Source of the DNA: Cellulophaga sp. RHA19
Lineage (GTDB): Bacteria; Bacteroidota; Bacteroidia; Flavobacteriales; Flavobacteriaceae
DNA: 64,000 bases
Assembly: GCF_002813425.1 (NCBI RefSeq)
Contig: NZ_PHUL01000001.1
Coordinates: forward strand, 434,001-498,000
Reading direction: 5' to 3'
Shown: positions 18,211 through 26,326 of the stretch, one piece after another
Layout of the letters: every line of letters begins with the position of its first letter
Numbering within the stretch: the first letter of the stretch is position 1
Notes under the pieces: model-generated
The model's input: the letters and a program-made list of their open reading frames with translations, nothing else
Told to the model about the DNA's origin: nothing
Databases searched by the model: none
Program-made: the position numbers and the translations under genes

Positions 18211-19461
18211 TTACTTTACTACTAGTTGTACGGTTTCTTTAGCTCTTTGTTCAAGTAAAATTTCTTTTCCGTTTTGTATACTTTCTATAGCCTTTGTGTT
18301 AAAATGACGAATAGTGAATAAAGAAACTCCCTCTTGGTGGTTTACCTTAAATTTTCCTTTTAGTTTGTTAAGTAAATCTGGTAACTGATCAAACTTATTA
18401 TCTACACACACAGAAAAACTAATGGCAGAGTTCTGAATTAAGTCTACCTTCATTTTATGGTCATGCAACAACTTAAACAACTCACTAATACTATCTTCTA
18501 CAATAAAAGAAAAATCTAAAGAAGAAAGTTTCATTAAAACCAAATCTCTTTTTATAATAAAACAAGGTACTTTTGGTTCTATTCCTTCACCTTTACCAAC
18601 AGTAGTTCCTGCATCTAATGGGTTTAAAAAAGATTTTACACGCAGCGGAATTTCTTTACGCTGTAGAGGCTGTAATGTTTTTGGGTGAATTACAGACGCA
18701 CCATAAAATGCAAGTTCTATTGCTTCTCTGTATGATATTTTGTTTAACAACTGTGTTTCTTCAAAATACCTTGGATCTGCATTTAAAACACCAGGTACAT
18801 CTTTCCAAATAGTAACCTCTGTAGCATTTAAGCAATACGCCAAAATAGCAGCAGAATAATCAGACCCTTCTCTACCTAAAGTAGTTGTAAAGTTATTATC
18901 ATCACTCCCTAAAAAACCTTGCGTTATGTTTAGTTTGCTTTTATCTATACCAGCAGTAATTTTCTCTTGTGTTTTGTCCCAGTCTACAATTGCGTCTCTA
19001 TAATTATCACTCGTTTTTATAAACTCACGAACATCTAACCAATTGCTTTGTATATTAACTTGGTTTAAATATGCATTTAAAATAGTAGTAGAAAGCAACT
19101 CTCCGTAACCAACAACTTGGTCGTACACAAAACTACGTTTTGGCGACTTGTTCCACGCTAAAAAGCCCTGTACCTCATCAAACAAAACTTTAACTTTAGC
19201 ATAAACTTCATGTTGTTTATTGTCAAACAAATCATTTAAAATATTTGTATGAAAATCAACAATTTCTTGAATTGTTGCTGGTAAAGCAGCCTTATCATTA
19301 AAATAAGCATTTACAACATCTTCCATTGCATTTGTTGTTTTGCCCATTGCAGAAACAACTACCAAAGTGTTAGTATGCCCAACTTGTTGTAACACATTTA
19401 CAACATTCTTTACACCAGTAGCATCTTTTACAGAAGCGCCACCAAATTTAAAAATCTTCAT
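18211..19461 (-). CDS. Monofunctional aspartate kinase
   Basis: This 416-residue aspartokinase phosphorylates aspartate, the first step toward lysine, threonine and methionine. The N-terminal motif is KFGGASVKD (5-13, where many enzymes have FGGTSV); GREGSDYSAAILA and DVPGVLNADPR are typical of the kinase domain, and tandem ACT-like regulatory segments fill the last 130 residues (KLSSLDFSFIVEDSISELFKLL). Start is ATG 19461. The GNAT gene lies 37 bases upstream in the same direction, suggesting an operon. No hom or dapA gene is nearby. Confidence 0.93.
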   Translation of the reverse strand: MKIFKFGGASVKDATGVKNVVNVLQQVGHTNTLVVVSAMGKTTNAMEDVVNAYFNDKAALPATIQEIVDFHTNILNDLFDNKQHEVYAKVKVLFDEVQGFLAWNKSPKRSFVYDQVVGYGELLSTTILNAYLNQVNIQSNWLDVREFIKTSDNYRDAIVDWDKTQEKITAGIDKSKLNITQGFLGSDDNNFTTTLGREGSDYSAAILAYCLNATEVTIWKDVPGVLNADPRYFEETQLLNKISYREAIELAFYGASVIHPKTLQPLQRKEIPLRVKSFLNPLDAGTTVGKGEGIEPKVPCFIIKRDLVLMKLSSLDFSFIVEDSISELFKLLHDHKMKVDLIQNSAISFSVCVDNKFDQLPDLLNKLKGKFKVNHQEGVSLFTIRHFNTKAIESIQNGKEILLEQRAKETVQLVVK

Positions 19462-19498
19462 TTTATTATCTTATATTTTGTATTAACTAGCCTATGTA

Positions 19499-19978
19499 TT
19501 AAAGGTTAGCTATGTAATTTTCAATTCCTTTTTCATCTAAATGTACAACGTCCCAATCTCTTTTTACGTCTGCACCTTTACTTTGGTAAAATTTAATAGC
19601 TGGCTCGTTCCAATCTAAAACTTCCCAACATATACGTTTTACACCTTGACTATGGCCGTATTTTATAACCTCATTTAATAACAAAGTTCCTAAACCAGAA
19701 CCACGCATTTTTTGAGTAACAATTAAATCTTCTAAATGCAAAACAGGACCTTTCCAGGTAGAATATCTGTTATACACCAAAGCAAGACCTGCTATTTCAT
19801 TATTTGCCTCTGCAACAAAGCAGTGAAACAATTTATGATCTCCAAAACCATCTAAAATTAAATCATCTACAGTAACTTCTACCGCTTCTGCTTCTTTTTC
19901 AAAAAGTGCCAGTTCCTTAATTAAATTAAGTACTTGCGGCATATCTTCTCTGGTTGCATCTCTAGTAATAAACTCCAT
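19499..19978 (-). CDS. GNAT acetyltransferase of the diamine/thialysine N-acetyltransferase type
   Basis: The 159-residue protein resembles spermidine/spermine- and thialysine-type acetyltransferases: IRDATREDMPQVLNLIKELA-like N-terminus (residues 4-22), FHCFVAE, the LHLEDLIV strand, the acetyl-CoA loop MRGSGLGTLL, and the diagnostic WNEPAIKFYQSKGA near the end. Start was moved to ATG 19978; the longer reading adds a basic leader that overlaps the fbp promoter region. A small amine or thialysine is the likely substrate. It is divergent from fbp. Confidence 0.85.
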   Translation of the reverse strand: MEFITRDATREDMPQVLNLIKELALFEKEAEAVEVTVDDLILDGFGDHKLFHCFVAEANNEIAGLALVYNRYSTWKGPVLHLEDLIVTQKMRGSGLGTLLLNEVIKYGHSQGVKRICWEVLDWNEPAIKFYQSKGADVKRDWDVVHLDEKGIENYIANL

Positions 19979-20049
19979 AATTTTTCTTCTAATAAACTGC
20001 AAAGTAACACGTTTAAGCGACTTTAAATAACGAAAACGTTGTAGTATCA

Positions 20050-20067
20050 CAAAATTATCGATATTTG
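20050..20067. promoter_or_regulatory. Overlapping divergent -7 boxes of the GNAT/fbp intergenic region
   Basis: A near-palindrome CAAAATTATCGATATTTG has TAATTTTG on the minus strand (20057-20050) and GATATTTG on the plus strand (20060-20067), both close to the TAnnTTTG -7 consensus, sharing the central ATCGAT. It lies 25 bases before fbp. Confidence 0.5.
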
Positions 20068-20091
20068 TACTTAAATAAAACACAGCTATTG

Positions 20092-21102
20092 ATGGACAAA
20101 AAAAACAAGACTTTAGGAGAATTTATCATTGAAAACCAATCCTCATTTCAATATTCTTCTGGGGAACTCTCTAAACTAATTAACGCCATACGTTTAGCCG
20201 CAAAAGTGGTAAACCACGAGGTAAACAAAGCAGGATTAATAGATATATTAGGCGCTGCTGGCGATACTAACATACAAGGAGAAGACCAACAAAAGCTAGA
20301 TGTTTTAGCAAACGAAAAGTTTATACAAACGCTAAAAAACAGAGAAATTGTTTGTGGTATTGCATCGGAAGAAGAAGATGATTTTATTAGCATTAATAGC
20401 CAAGATGAGCAACACCAAAACAAATATATTGTACTTATAGACCCATTAGATGGTTCTTCTAACATAGATGTAAACGTATCTGTGGGTACAATTTTTTCTA
20501 TATACCGTAGAGTAACTCCCGTTGGTACACCAGTAACAATAGAAGACTTTTTACAACCAGGCGATAACCAAGTAGCAGCAGGTTATATTGTTTATGGCAC
20601 ATCTACAATGTTAGTATATACAACAGGTGATGGTGTAAATGGTTTTACATTAAACCCAGCAATTGGTACTTTTTACTTGTCTCACCCAAATATGCAATTT
20701 CCAGAAACAGGTAAAATATACTCTGTTAACGAGGGTAACTACATACACTTTCCGCAAGGCGTAAAAGATTATATAAAATATTGCCAGCAAGAAGAAGGAG
20801 ACAGGCCATACACCTCTAGGTATATTGGCTCATTAGTATCAGATTTTCATAGAAATATGATAAAGGGTGGTATTTATATGTATCCAAAAAGTAGTAAAGC
20901 CCATGAAGGTAAACTGCGTTTGTTGTATGAGTGTAACCCAATGGCATTTTTAGCAGAACAAGCAAATGGTAAAGCAACTAATGGTAAAGAGCGTATAATG
21001 GCTTTAAAGCCAACAGAATTGCACCAACGTGTACCTTTTTTCTGTGGTAGCACAAAAATGGTAGAAAAAGCAGAAGAATTTATTGCTAAAGCAAGTAAAT
21101 AA
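20092..21102 (+). CDS. fbp: Class I fructose-1,6-bisphosphatase
   Basis: FBPase hydrolyses fructose 1,6-bisphosphate in gluconeogenesis. The 336-residue protein starts at ATG 20092 ([15 protein letters not shown]); a TTG 27 bases upstream is unlikely. Metal and active-site motifs are visible as [26 protein letters not shown] and [22 protein letters not shown], and the C-terminal [13 protein letters not shown] is typical. A strong bidirectional terminator separates it from the convergent TerB gene. Confidence 0.97.
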   Translation: MDKKNKTLGEFIIENQSSFQYSSGELSKLINAIRLAAKVVNHEVNKAGLIDILGAAGDTNIQGEDQQKLDVLANEKFIQTLKNREIVCGIASEEEDDFISINSQDEQHQNKYIVLIDPLDGSSNIDVNVSVGTIFSIYRRVTPVGTPVTIEDFLQPGDNQVAAGYIVYGTSTMLVYTTGDGVNGFTLNPAIGTFYLSHPNMQFPETGKIYSVNEGNYIHFPQGVKDYIKYCQQEEGDRPYTSRYIGSLVSDFHRNMIKGGIYMYPKSSKAHEGKLRLLYECNPMAFLAEQANGKATNGKERIMALKPTELHQRVPFFCGSTKMVEKAEEFIAKASK

Positions 21103-21130
21103 TAAACTTAAAAGCTATAAAAACAAAAAA

Positions 21131-21155
21131 CGAGGCAAAAGCCTCGTTTTTTTTT
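21131..21155. terminator. Bidirectional terminator between fbp and the TerB gene
   Basis: Perfect stem CGAGGC/GCCTCG with loop AAAA, T-run 21147-21155 on the plus strand and an A-run before the stem that serves the minus strand. Confidence 0.88.
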
Positions 21156-21175
21156 ATACTTGTAAGCCTATTTGT

Positions 21176-21598
21176 TTATCTTCTAACAAACATAGCATAA
21201 TCTTCAAAATCTAATTTTCCACCAAAAATAGTTATAGATCTAGAAATTACCTGATCTGCCGACTCATTAGAATATCCTAAACCAATAGCATATTTTTTAA
21301 TAAGCAAACGCTCATCATCATCAATATTATGATCTGCAAATATAATTTTAAACAAATCGTACATACGCTCTAAACGTCTGTCTAAACTTGTTGGCGGATC
21401 TATTGGGTATTTCCCTGGGTTTTTCATTACCTCTTTGTACTCAGTTTCAGTAATATCTAATTTACGTGCAAAACGGTCTAAAACAACTTGCTCTGCATCA
21501 TTAACCTCACCATCTACACTTGCTAAAGAAGCAATAGATGCAAAGTGTGCAACATTTTTTCTATGTTGGCTATTACCGTATAAATCTTTAAAAGACAT
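21176..21598 (-). CDS. TerB-like tellurite-resistance-fold protein
   Basis: This 140-residue all-helical protein matches the TerB fold: HFASIASLASVDGEVNDAEQ and FKIIFADHNIDDDERLLIKK, two acidic D-x-(E/D)-x-E loops that may bind metal. TerB-like proteins occur in many contexts besides tellurite resistance and no other ter gene is present, so the name gives fold rather than role. It has its own promoter (21655-21622). Confidence 0.82.
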   Translation of the reverse strand: MSFKDLYGNSQHRKNVAHFASIASLASVDGEVNDAEQVVLDRFARKLDITETEYKEVMKNPGKYPIDPPTSLDRRLERMYDLFKIIFADHNIDDDERLLIKKYAIGLGYSNESADQVISRSITIFGGKLDFEDYAMFVRR

Positions 21599-21621
21599 AA
21601 TTTATAATTTAATTTAGACTG

Positions 21622-21655
21622 CAAATATAATTTTTTGCAATTATAGAACTTCAAA
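21622..21655 (-). promoter_or_regulatory. Promoter of the TerB-like gene
   Basis: Minus strand: TTTG at 21655-21652, 22-base spacer, then TATATTTG at 21629-21622, both agreeing with the Bacteroidota consensus, 23 bases before the ATG. Confidence 0.68.
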
Positions 21656-21671
21656 ATTTTAAAATTATTTT

Positions 21672-21763
21672 GGGCGTTCGTCAAAACAGCTGTTTTTAAC
21701 GCCGTGCTATACGTTACTAATCCTCGCAAAAAGCTGCGGGTTATTCACTACTATCACTAACGC
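21672..21763. repeat. Structured GGGCGTT...AACGC intergenic element
   Basis: A noncoding block of about 92 bases with a base composition richer in G+C than its surroundings. It has terminal GCGTT (21674) and AACGC (21759) in inverted orientation, a perfect palindrome AAAACAGCTGTTTT (21683-21696), and a CGCA-AAAAGC-TGCG hairpin (21725-21738). I recall intergenic repeats beginning GGGCGTT and ending TAACGC in other flavobacterial genomes, but only one copy is in this window, so repeat status is inferred. Confidence 0.5.
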
Positions 21764-21779
21764 AGTAAAAAGTAACCGC

Positions 21780-21811
21780 TTTGTTTTAATGTAAGATTTT
21801 ACTTATATTTA
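21780..21811 (+). promoter_or_regulatory. Promoter of the first GLPGLI gene
   Basis: TTTG (21780-21783), 20-base spacer, TATATTTA (21804-21811; 7 of 8 to TAnnTTTG), 22 bases before the start codon of the GLPGLI run. Confidence 0.6.
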
Positions 21812-21833
21812 TAATATAACAACCTCATAAGTA

Positions 21834-22559
21834 ATGAAGCATTTTATATTACTCATCTTTTTTAGTTTAAGTATTATTAGCGCTCAAACGCAAAAAGGAA
21901 AAGCCACCTATAAACTAAAACACCCGAAAATAGATGTAGTAAACCCAACAAAAAAACCATCTGCAATGGGCAACAGACTAACAGAGTCTATAAAAACAGC
22001 CCAAGAGCTCATAGAATTTAATTTGGTTTTTAATAATAAAGAGTCTGTTTTTTACAGAGAAGAAAAACTATATGCAAACCTAGACAAGTTTACTAAAGGT
22101 ATTATAGAAGTATTAAGCGAAGGTAGTTATTACAGTAACATAGCTACCAACCAAAAATTAAAATCGACCTCTTTTGATAATCAAAAATTTATTGTAAACA
22201 TTTACCAACCACAGCCTTGGAAAATTAAAGACACAACCAAAACCATACTTGGTTATACTTGCCATAAAGCCACACTTACCAAAACAAATAAAAAAACAAC
22301 AAAAGACTATACTGTAGAAGCTTGGTTTAGCAAAGATATACCCTACTATTTTGGCCCAGACGAGTACAATGGTTTACCAGGACTTATTTTAGAACTAAAG
22401 CTAAACCCTAAACAAACATTATACTGCACAAATGTAAAACTACAGACTAAAAAAAATAAACTATTTACAAAACCTACAGAAGGAACTTACGTTAACTCTA
22501 ATGAAGAGTTTCTAGACATTGTAAAAACATTAGCCTCTACAGCAAAGCAAAAATATTAA
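21834..22559 (+). CDS. GLPGLI family exported protein, copy 1
   Basis: This 241-residue protein belongs to the GLPGLI family, secreted or periplasmic Bacteroidota proteins of unknown function. It has a signal peptide (HFILLIFFSLSIISAQ), a beta-rich body, the ILGYTCHKATL segment, EAWFSKDIPYYFGP, and the namesake NGLPGLILEL near residue 180. It opens a six-gene run of paralogues and is closest to copy 2, with long near-identical stretches at the DNA level around the motif, consistent with recent duplication. Confidence 0.88.
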   Translation: MKHFILLIFFSLSIISAQTQKGKATYKLKHPKIDVVNPTKKPSAMGNRLTESIKTAQELIEFNLVFNNKESVFYREEKLYANLDKFTKGIIEVLSEGSYYSNIATNQKLKSTSFDNQKFIVNIYQPQPWKIKDTTKTILGYTCHKATLTKTNKKTTKDYTVEAWFSKDIPYYFGPDEYNGLPGLILELKLNPKQTLYCTNVKLQTKKNKLFTKPTEGTYVNSNEEFLDIVKTLASTAKQKY

Positions 22560-22607
22560 TTAAGGTACACGTAAACCTTCTTTTTTATTTATTACAAAAC
22601 TTTAAAA

Positions 22608-23366
22608 ATGATATTGATTAAAGAAAGTAAGTTTCATTACCAAAAAAGATTTCTAATTATTACCATCCTCTTTTGTATATCAATTACAAATGCTCAAATA
22701 CAAAAAGGTATGGCTACTTATAAGAGTAAACATCCAGAAATAGATGTAGTAGACCCAACAAAAAAACCTTCACATACTAGAGATCAGATTAAACAATCTA
22801 TAAAAACAGCGGATGAACTAATTGATTTTAACTTAGTGTTTAATAACAAAAAATCTCTGTTTTATAAACAAGATAAAATATATACTAATGTAGACCGTAT
22901 TACCAGAACTATGATTAATGCCACTTATAGTGGTACTTATTATTCAGATATTGAAAACAATGAAAAATTAAGAGTTGTTACTTTTTCTGGAGAAACCTTT
23001 ATAGCCAATATTAACAAAAATCTGCCTTGGAAAATTACTGATACAACAAAAGTTATACTTGGCTACACATGCTACAAAGCAACATTATTAAAAAAAAATG
23101 AGAGGACTAAGAAATACAATACCATAGAAGCTTGGTTTAGTAAAGAAATACCCTATTATTTTGGACCTTTAGAATTCAATGGTTTACCAGGACTTATTTT
23201 AGAACTAAAGCTAAATCCTAAACAAACAATATACTGTACAGGTGTAAAACTACAGAGTAAAAAAAATAAACTACTTACAAAACCTACCGATGGTAAACAT
23301 ATAGAATCTCTTGGAGAACTAAATAAAATAGCCATAGAACTAATGCGTAAAAAAAGTCGAAAGTAA
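22608..23366 (+). CDS. GLPGLI family exported protein, copy 2
   Basis: This 252-residue paralogue has signal sequence RFLIITILFCISITNAQ after a longer basic N-terminus, then the same order of blocks as copy 1: ATYKSKHPEIDVVDPTKKP, VILGYTCYKATL, EAWFSKEIPYYFGP and NGLPGLILELKLNPKQT. Copies 1 and 2 share the HPxIDVVxPTKKP block that the other four lack. It lies 48 bases downstream of copy 1. Function is unknown. Confidence 0.87.
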   Translation: MILIKESKFHYQKRFLIITILFCISITNAQIQKGMATYKSKHPEIDVVDPTKKPSHTRDQIKQSIKTADELIDFNLVFNNKKSLFYKQDKIYTNVDRITRTMINATYSGTYYSDIENNEKLRVVTFSGETFIANINKNLPWKITDTTKVILGYTCYKATLLKKNERTKKYNTIEAWFSKEIPYYFGPLEFNGLPGLILELKLNPKQTIYCTGVKLQSKKNKLLTKPTDGKHIESLGELNKIAIELMRKKSRK

Positions 23367-23460
23367 ACACATTAATAAAGAAAAAGAATACAAATTATTT
23401 TTAAACTAAAAATATAGTTTTATATTAGCAAGGTCATCATCAATAAACAACAGGCTATAT

Positions 23461-24174
23461 ATGAAACATTTACTCTATTTAATTTTACTACTTCCTTTTC
23501 TTTCTTTAGCTCAAATACATAGCGGTACTATAACCTATAATGTTGCTTTGAATAAGGAAGAAGATGAAAGTTACAAAGGCAAGGAAGAATTAAAAGCGTT
23601 AATGATGTCAGTAAGTAAAGCTGCAGCAAACGTAAACTACAAACTTCAGTTTAACGCAGCATATGCAAAGTTTAATGTGGACAACAAATTAGCTGTAAAA
23701 GATAGTTATTTAGAAAATTTAGCCAGTATTATTTCTGGAAACAAAGGAACTTATTACACATCTTTATCTGAAAAAAAACAGATAATAAAAACAGATGCAG
23801 GTATAAATATTGATGCTCCAATAGAAAATGAAGATTGGGACCTAACTAAAGAAACTAAAAAAATAGGAGATTTTTTATGCTATAAGGCAACAAAAGTAAA
23901 AACAGTACCTAAAGGAGATGTTACTGTAGTAGCATGGTATACACCAGAAATACCATTTGCTTATGGTCCAAACCATTACGTAGGTCGGTTACCAGGCCTA
24001 ATATTAGAATTAAATGGCTTAATGGCTACTTACAAAGCCAAAGAGATAAAACTAAACCCTAAAAAAGCAATTGTTATAAAGTGGCCAAAAGAGAAAAATA
24101 ATATGTCTGCAAGCGAGTATAAAAAAGCTGGTGACAAACTCTATCAAGATCGTAAAGATGAGCGTAAAAGATAA
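23461..24174 (+). CDS. GLPGLI family exported protein, copy 3
   Basis: This 237-residue paralogue has a signal peptide (HLLYLILLLPFLSLAQ), an internal KKIGDFLCYKATKV block, VAWYTPEIPFAYGP and a variant motif GRLPGLILEL in which the first Gly of GLPGLI is replaced by Arg after an inserted residue. The C-terminal tail is highly charged (DRKDERKR). The 3' end overlaps the next coding sequence by 17 bases. Confidence 0.85.
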   Translation: MKHLLYLILLLPFLSLAQIHSGTITYNVALNKEEDESYKGKEELKALMMSVSKAAANVNYKLQFNAAYAKFNVDNKLAVKDSYLENLASIISGNKGTYYTSLSEKKQIIKTDAGINIDAPIENEDWDLTKETKKIGDFLCYKATKVKTVPKGDVTVVAWYTPEIPFAYGPNHYVGRLPGLILELNGLMATYKAKEIKLNPKKAIVIKWPKEKNNMSASEYKKAGDKLYQDRKDERKR

Positions 24175-24868
24175 ACATAGTATTGTTGTAAACGTTATGT
24201 TTCTAGTGTTGTGCTTTACTAGTGTAATAGCGCAAAAAACAACGTCTGGCAGTATTACATATACAGTTAATTTAGCTCCAGAATTAATTAAAAACATTTC
24301 TAAAACAAATAACCCTAGTACAAGAGCAATATTAAAAAACTCTAAAGAAGTTAGTTACGCTTTAAATTTTAATAGCAAATTATCTACCTATCAAAAAAAT
24401 GAAAGCTTGTATGATGAAAGCAAACAAAAACTTAACTTAGTTACTACTGGAGCAGGCGGTGCAAGTATATTCTACTATAACACAAAAGATAACACTTTAC
24501 TTAAACAGTTAAAATTAGGAGGAGATACTTTTTTAATTACTCAAAACACTAAAAAATGGAAGCTTTTAAATGCTTCAAAAAAAATAGGGAAGTACAATTG
24601 TTACAAAGCAACTCTTTTAGATAAAAACAATAAACTAACCAAAATAACGGCTTGGTATACTTTAGATTTTCCCTTACCATATGGCCCAAAAGATTACAAT
24701 GGTCTACCAGGCATAATATTGGAGTTGTACGAAGGTAAATTCTTTTTTAAAGCATATAAAATACAGTTATCAAATAAAGATAAAATTATAGAAAAGTCAG
24801 TAGACGGTATTAAACTAACACAAGAAGAATTTAATAACAGATTTAAAGGTTTTTTTGATGAAAAATAG
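24158..24868 (+). CDS. GLPGLI family exported protein, copy 4
   Basis: Paralogue of 236 residues when started at ATG 24158; a GTG at 24131 and an ATG at 24197 are alternatives, the last giving a very short signal. The signal core is VMFLVLCFTSVIAQ. Family blocks are KKIGKYNCYKATL, TAWYTLDFPLPYGP and NGLPGIILEL, where Leu-Ile of the name motif is Ile-Ile. Start and end overlap both neighbours, indicating translational coupling. Confidence 0.82.
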   Translation: MSVKDKHSIVVNVMFLVLCFTSVIAQKTTSGSITYTVNLAPELIKNISKTNNPSTRAILKNSKEVSYALNFNSKLSTYQKNESLYDESKQKLNLVTTGAGGASIFYYNTKDNTLLKQLKLGGDTFLITQNTKKWKLLNASKKIGKYNCYKATLLDKNNKLTKITAWYTLDFPLPYGPKDYNGLPGIILELYEGKFFFKAYKIQLSNKDKIIEKSVDGIKLTQEEFNNRFKGFFDEK

Positions 24869-25598
24869 TGTTGTAAAAATTGTATTAGCATTGATTCTAC
24901 TAAGCAACTTTACTTATAGTCAAGAGCTGAGCGGTATTATTATGTATAATGGATCTTTAAACAAAACTTATATAGATAGCGTATTAAAGACAATTTACAA
25001 TAATAAAAATATACCTCATGCTCATAAAGAATTTGCCAAAAATGAATATGGAAGTGCTGCTGACGTAGATTACTATTTACATTTTAAAAATAATCAATCG
25101 TATTTTTATTACAATGATGCTATTGAATTGGAAACAGGGCACAATCCAACATCGAGCTTAATAGGTAAAATGCCCTTTTATAGAAATATAAAAGCAAATA
25201 ATATTATAGAAATAAACCAATACGTAGGAACAATAGACAGAAAACCTCTACAATGGAAAATAACTAATAAAAGAAAAAAAATTGGCAAATATGTTTGTAA
25301 CCAAGCATTGGTAACTGAAACTTTATTTAGCAGACAAGGACATTATTATACTGAAAAAGTAGAAGCTTGGTTTACCACAGAAATACCTGTAAGCATTGGT
25401 CCTAAATTATATACTGGTTTACCAGGTTTAGTCTTAAAGATTAAGACAGATAAATTTACAATGACGGCAACCGAAATAAATTTAAACCCAACAAAAGGTG
25501 TAAATATTACAGTGTCCAATTTAAATAAAATAATTACCCAAGAACAAGCTAATAAGAAGTGGGAAGAACTAGCAGAGGCTAGTAAGCAAAATAACTAA
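24858..25598 (+). CDS. GLPGLI family exported protein, copy 5
   Basis: This 246-residue paralogue starts at ATG 24858, inside copy 4 by 11 bases. It has a signal peptide (VVKIVLALILLSNFTYSQ), then KKIGKYVCNQALV, EAWFTTEIPVSIGP and TGLPGLVLKI. It is the most diverged in its central part, including an RQGHYYTEKV insertion before the EAWF block. Function is unknown. Confidence 0.83.
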   Translation: MKNSVVKIVLALILLSNFTYSQELSGIIMYNGSLNKTYIDSVLKTIYNNKNIPHAHKEFAKNEYGSAADVDYYLHFKNNQSYFYYNDAIELETGHNPTSSLIGKMPFYRNIKANNIIEINQYVGTIDRKPLQWKITNKRKKIGKYVCNQALVTETLFSRQGHYYTEKVEAWFTTEIPVSIGPKLYTGLPGLVLKIKTDKFTMTATEINLNPTKGVNITVSNLNKIITQEQANKKWEELAEASKQNN

Positions 25599-25622
25599 TA
25601 GAAATTTTAGATACCTATAACT

Positions 25623-26306
25623 ATGCAAAAAATAGTATTACTACTTATATTTTTTATTTCAGTTGCCATTCATTCTCAAAATAGCACAATTAAATACAAG
25701 GTTTCTACTAATAAAGCATTTGGGGACAGCAGCAAAGACAATACACTAAGTGACGTTAACAATGCACTACTAAACACAACTTTAAATTTTAAACTAACTT
25801 TTAATACTAATGAGTCTTTTTACGAGCTAGATGAGTTATTGGATGATGGTATAAACAGTAAAATAGCCGGTATATTTTTTGGAGCTTCAAAAAAATATTA
25901 TATAAACATAAACACCAATGAGTTTATTCTTCAATCTCTAGCATACGGAGACTTATATCTAGTTTCATTAGAAAAGCCAAATTGGGTATTAAAAAAAGAA
26001 AATAAAAAGATAGGAAAATATACCTGCTACAGGGCTGTAACAGAATACACAGTAGTAAACAGCAAAGGGAGTTTTATAAAAAGGGTAACCGCTTGGTATA
26101 CTCCTCAAATTAAAGGAAGTTTTGGTCCTAGAGGTTATTTTGGTCTGCCAGGAACAATATTAGAGCTACAGGATGATAAAATATTAATCTCTGCTACAGA
26201 GGTAAATTTATTATCTAAGAAAAAAAATGAAATTAAAAAGCCCACAAAAGGAAAAAAGATATCGAAAAAAGAATATGATAATTTAAATCCACCTCTTAGG
26301 AATTAA
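25623..26306 (+). CDS. GLPGLI family exported protein, copy 6
   Basis: This shortest paralogue (227 residues) has a signal peptide (KIVLLLIFFISVAIHSQ), KKIGKYTCYRAVT, TAWYTPQIKGSFGP and FGLPGTILEL, so the name motif has drifted to GLPGTI. It lies 20 bases before the beta-barrel receptor gene and completes the run, suggesting that GLPGLI proteins and receptor are made together. Confidence 0.84.
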   Translation: MQKIVLLLIFFISVAIHSQNSTIKYKVSTNKAFGDSSKDNTLSDVNNALLNTTLNFKLTFNTNESFYELDELLDDGINSKIAGIFFGASKKYYININTNEFILQSLAYGDLYLVSLEKPNWVLKKENKKIGKYTCYRAVTEYTVVNSKGSFIKRVTAWYTPQIKGSFGPRGYFGLPGTILELQDDKILISATEVNLLSKKKNEIKKPTKGKKISKKEYDNLNPPLRN

Positions 26307-26326
26307 AAAAATCAAGTTCTCATTTT

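Noticed and set aside
19499..20083. Longer N-terminus for the GNAT protein beginning at 20083
   Set aside because: It would add a basic leader overlapping the fbp promoter region, whereas ATG 19978 starts right at the conserved domain.
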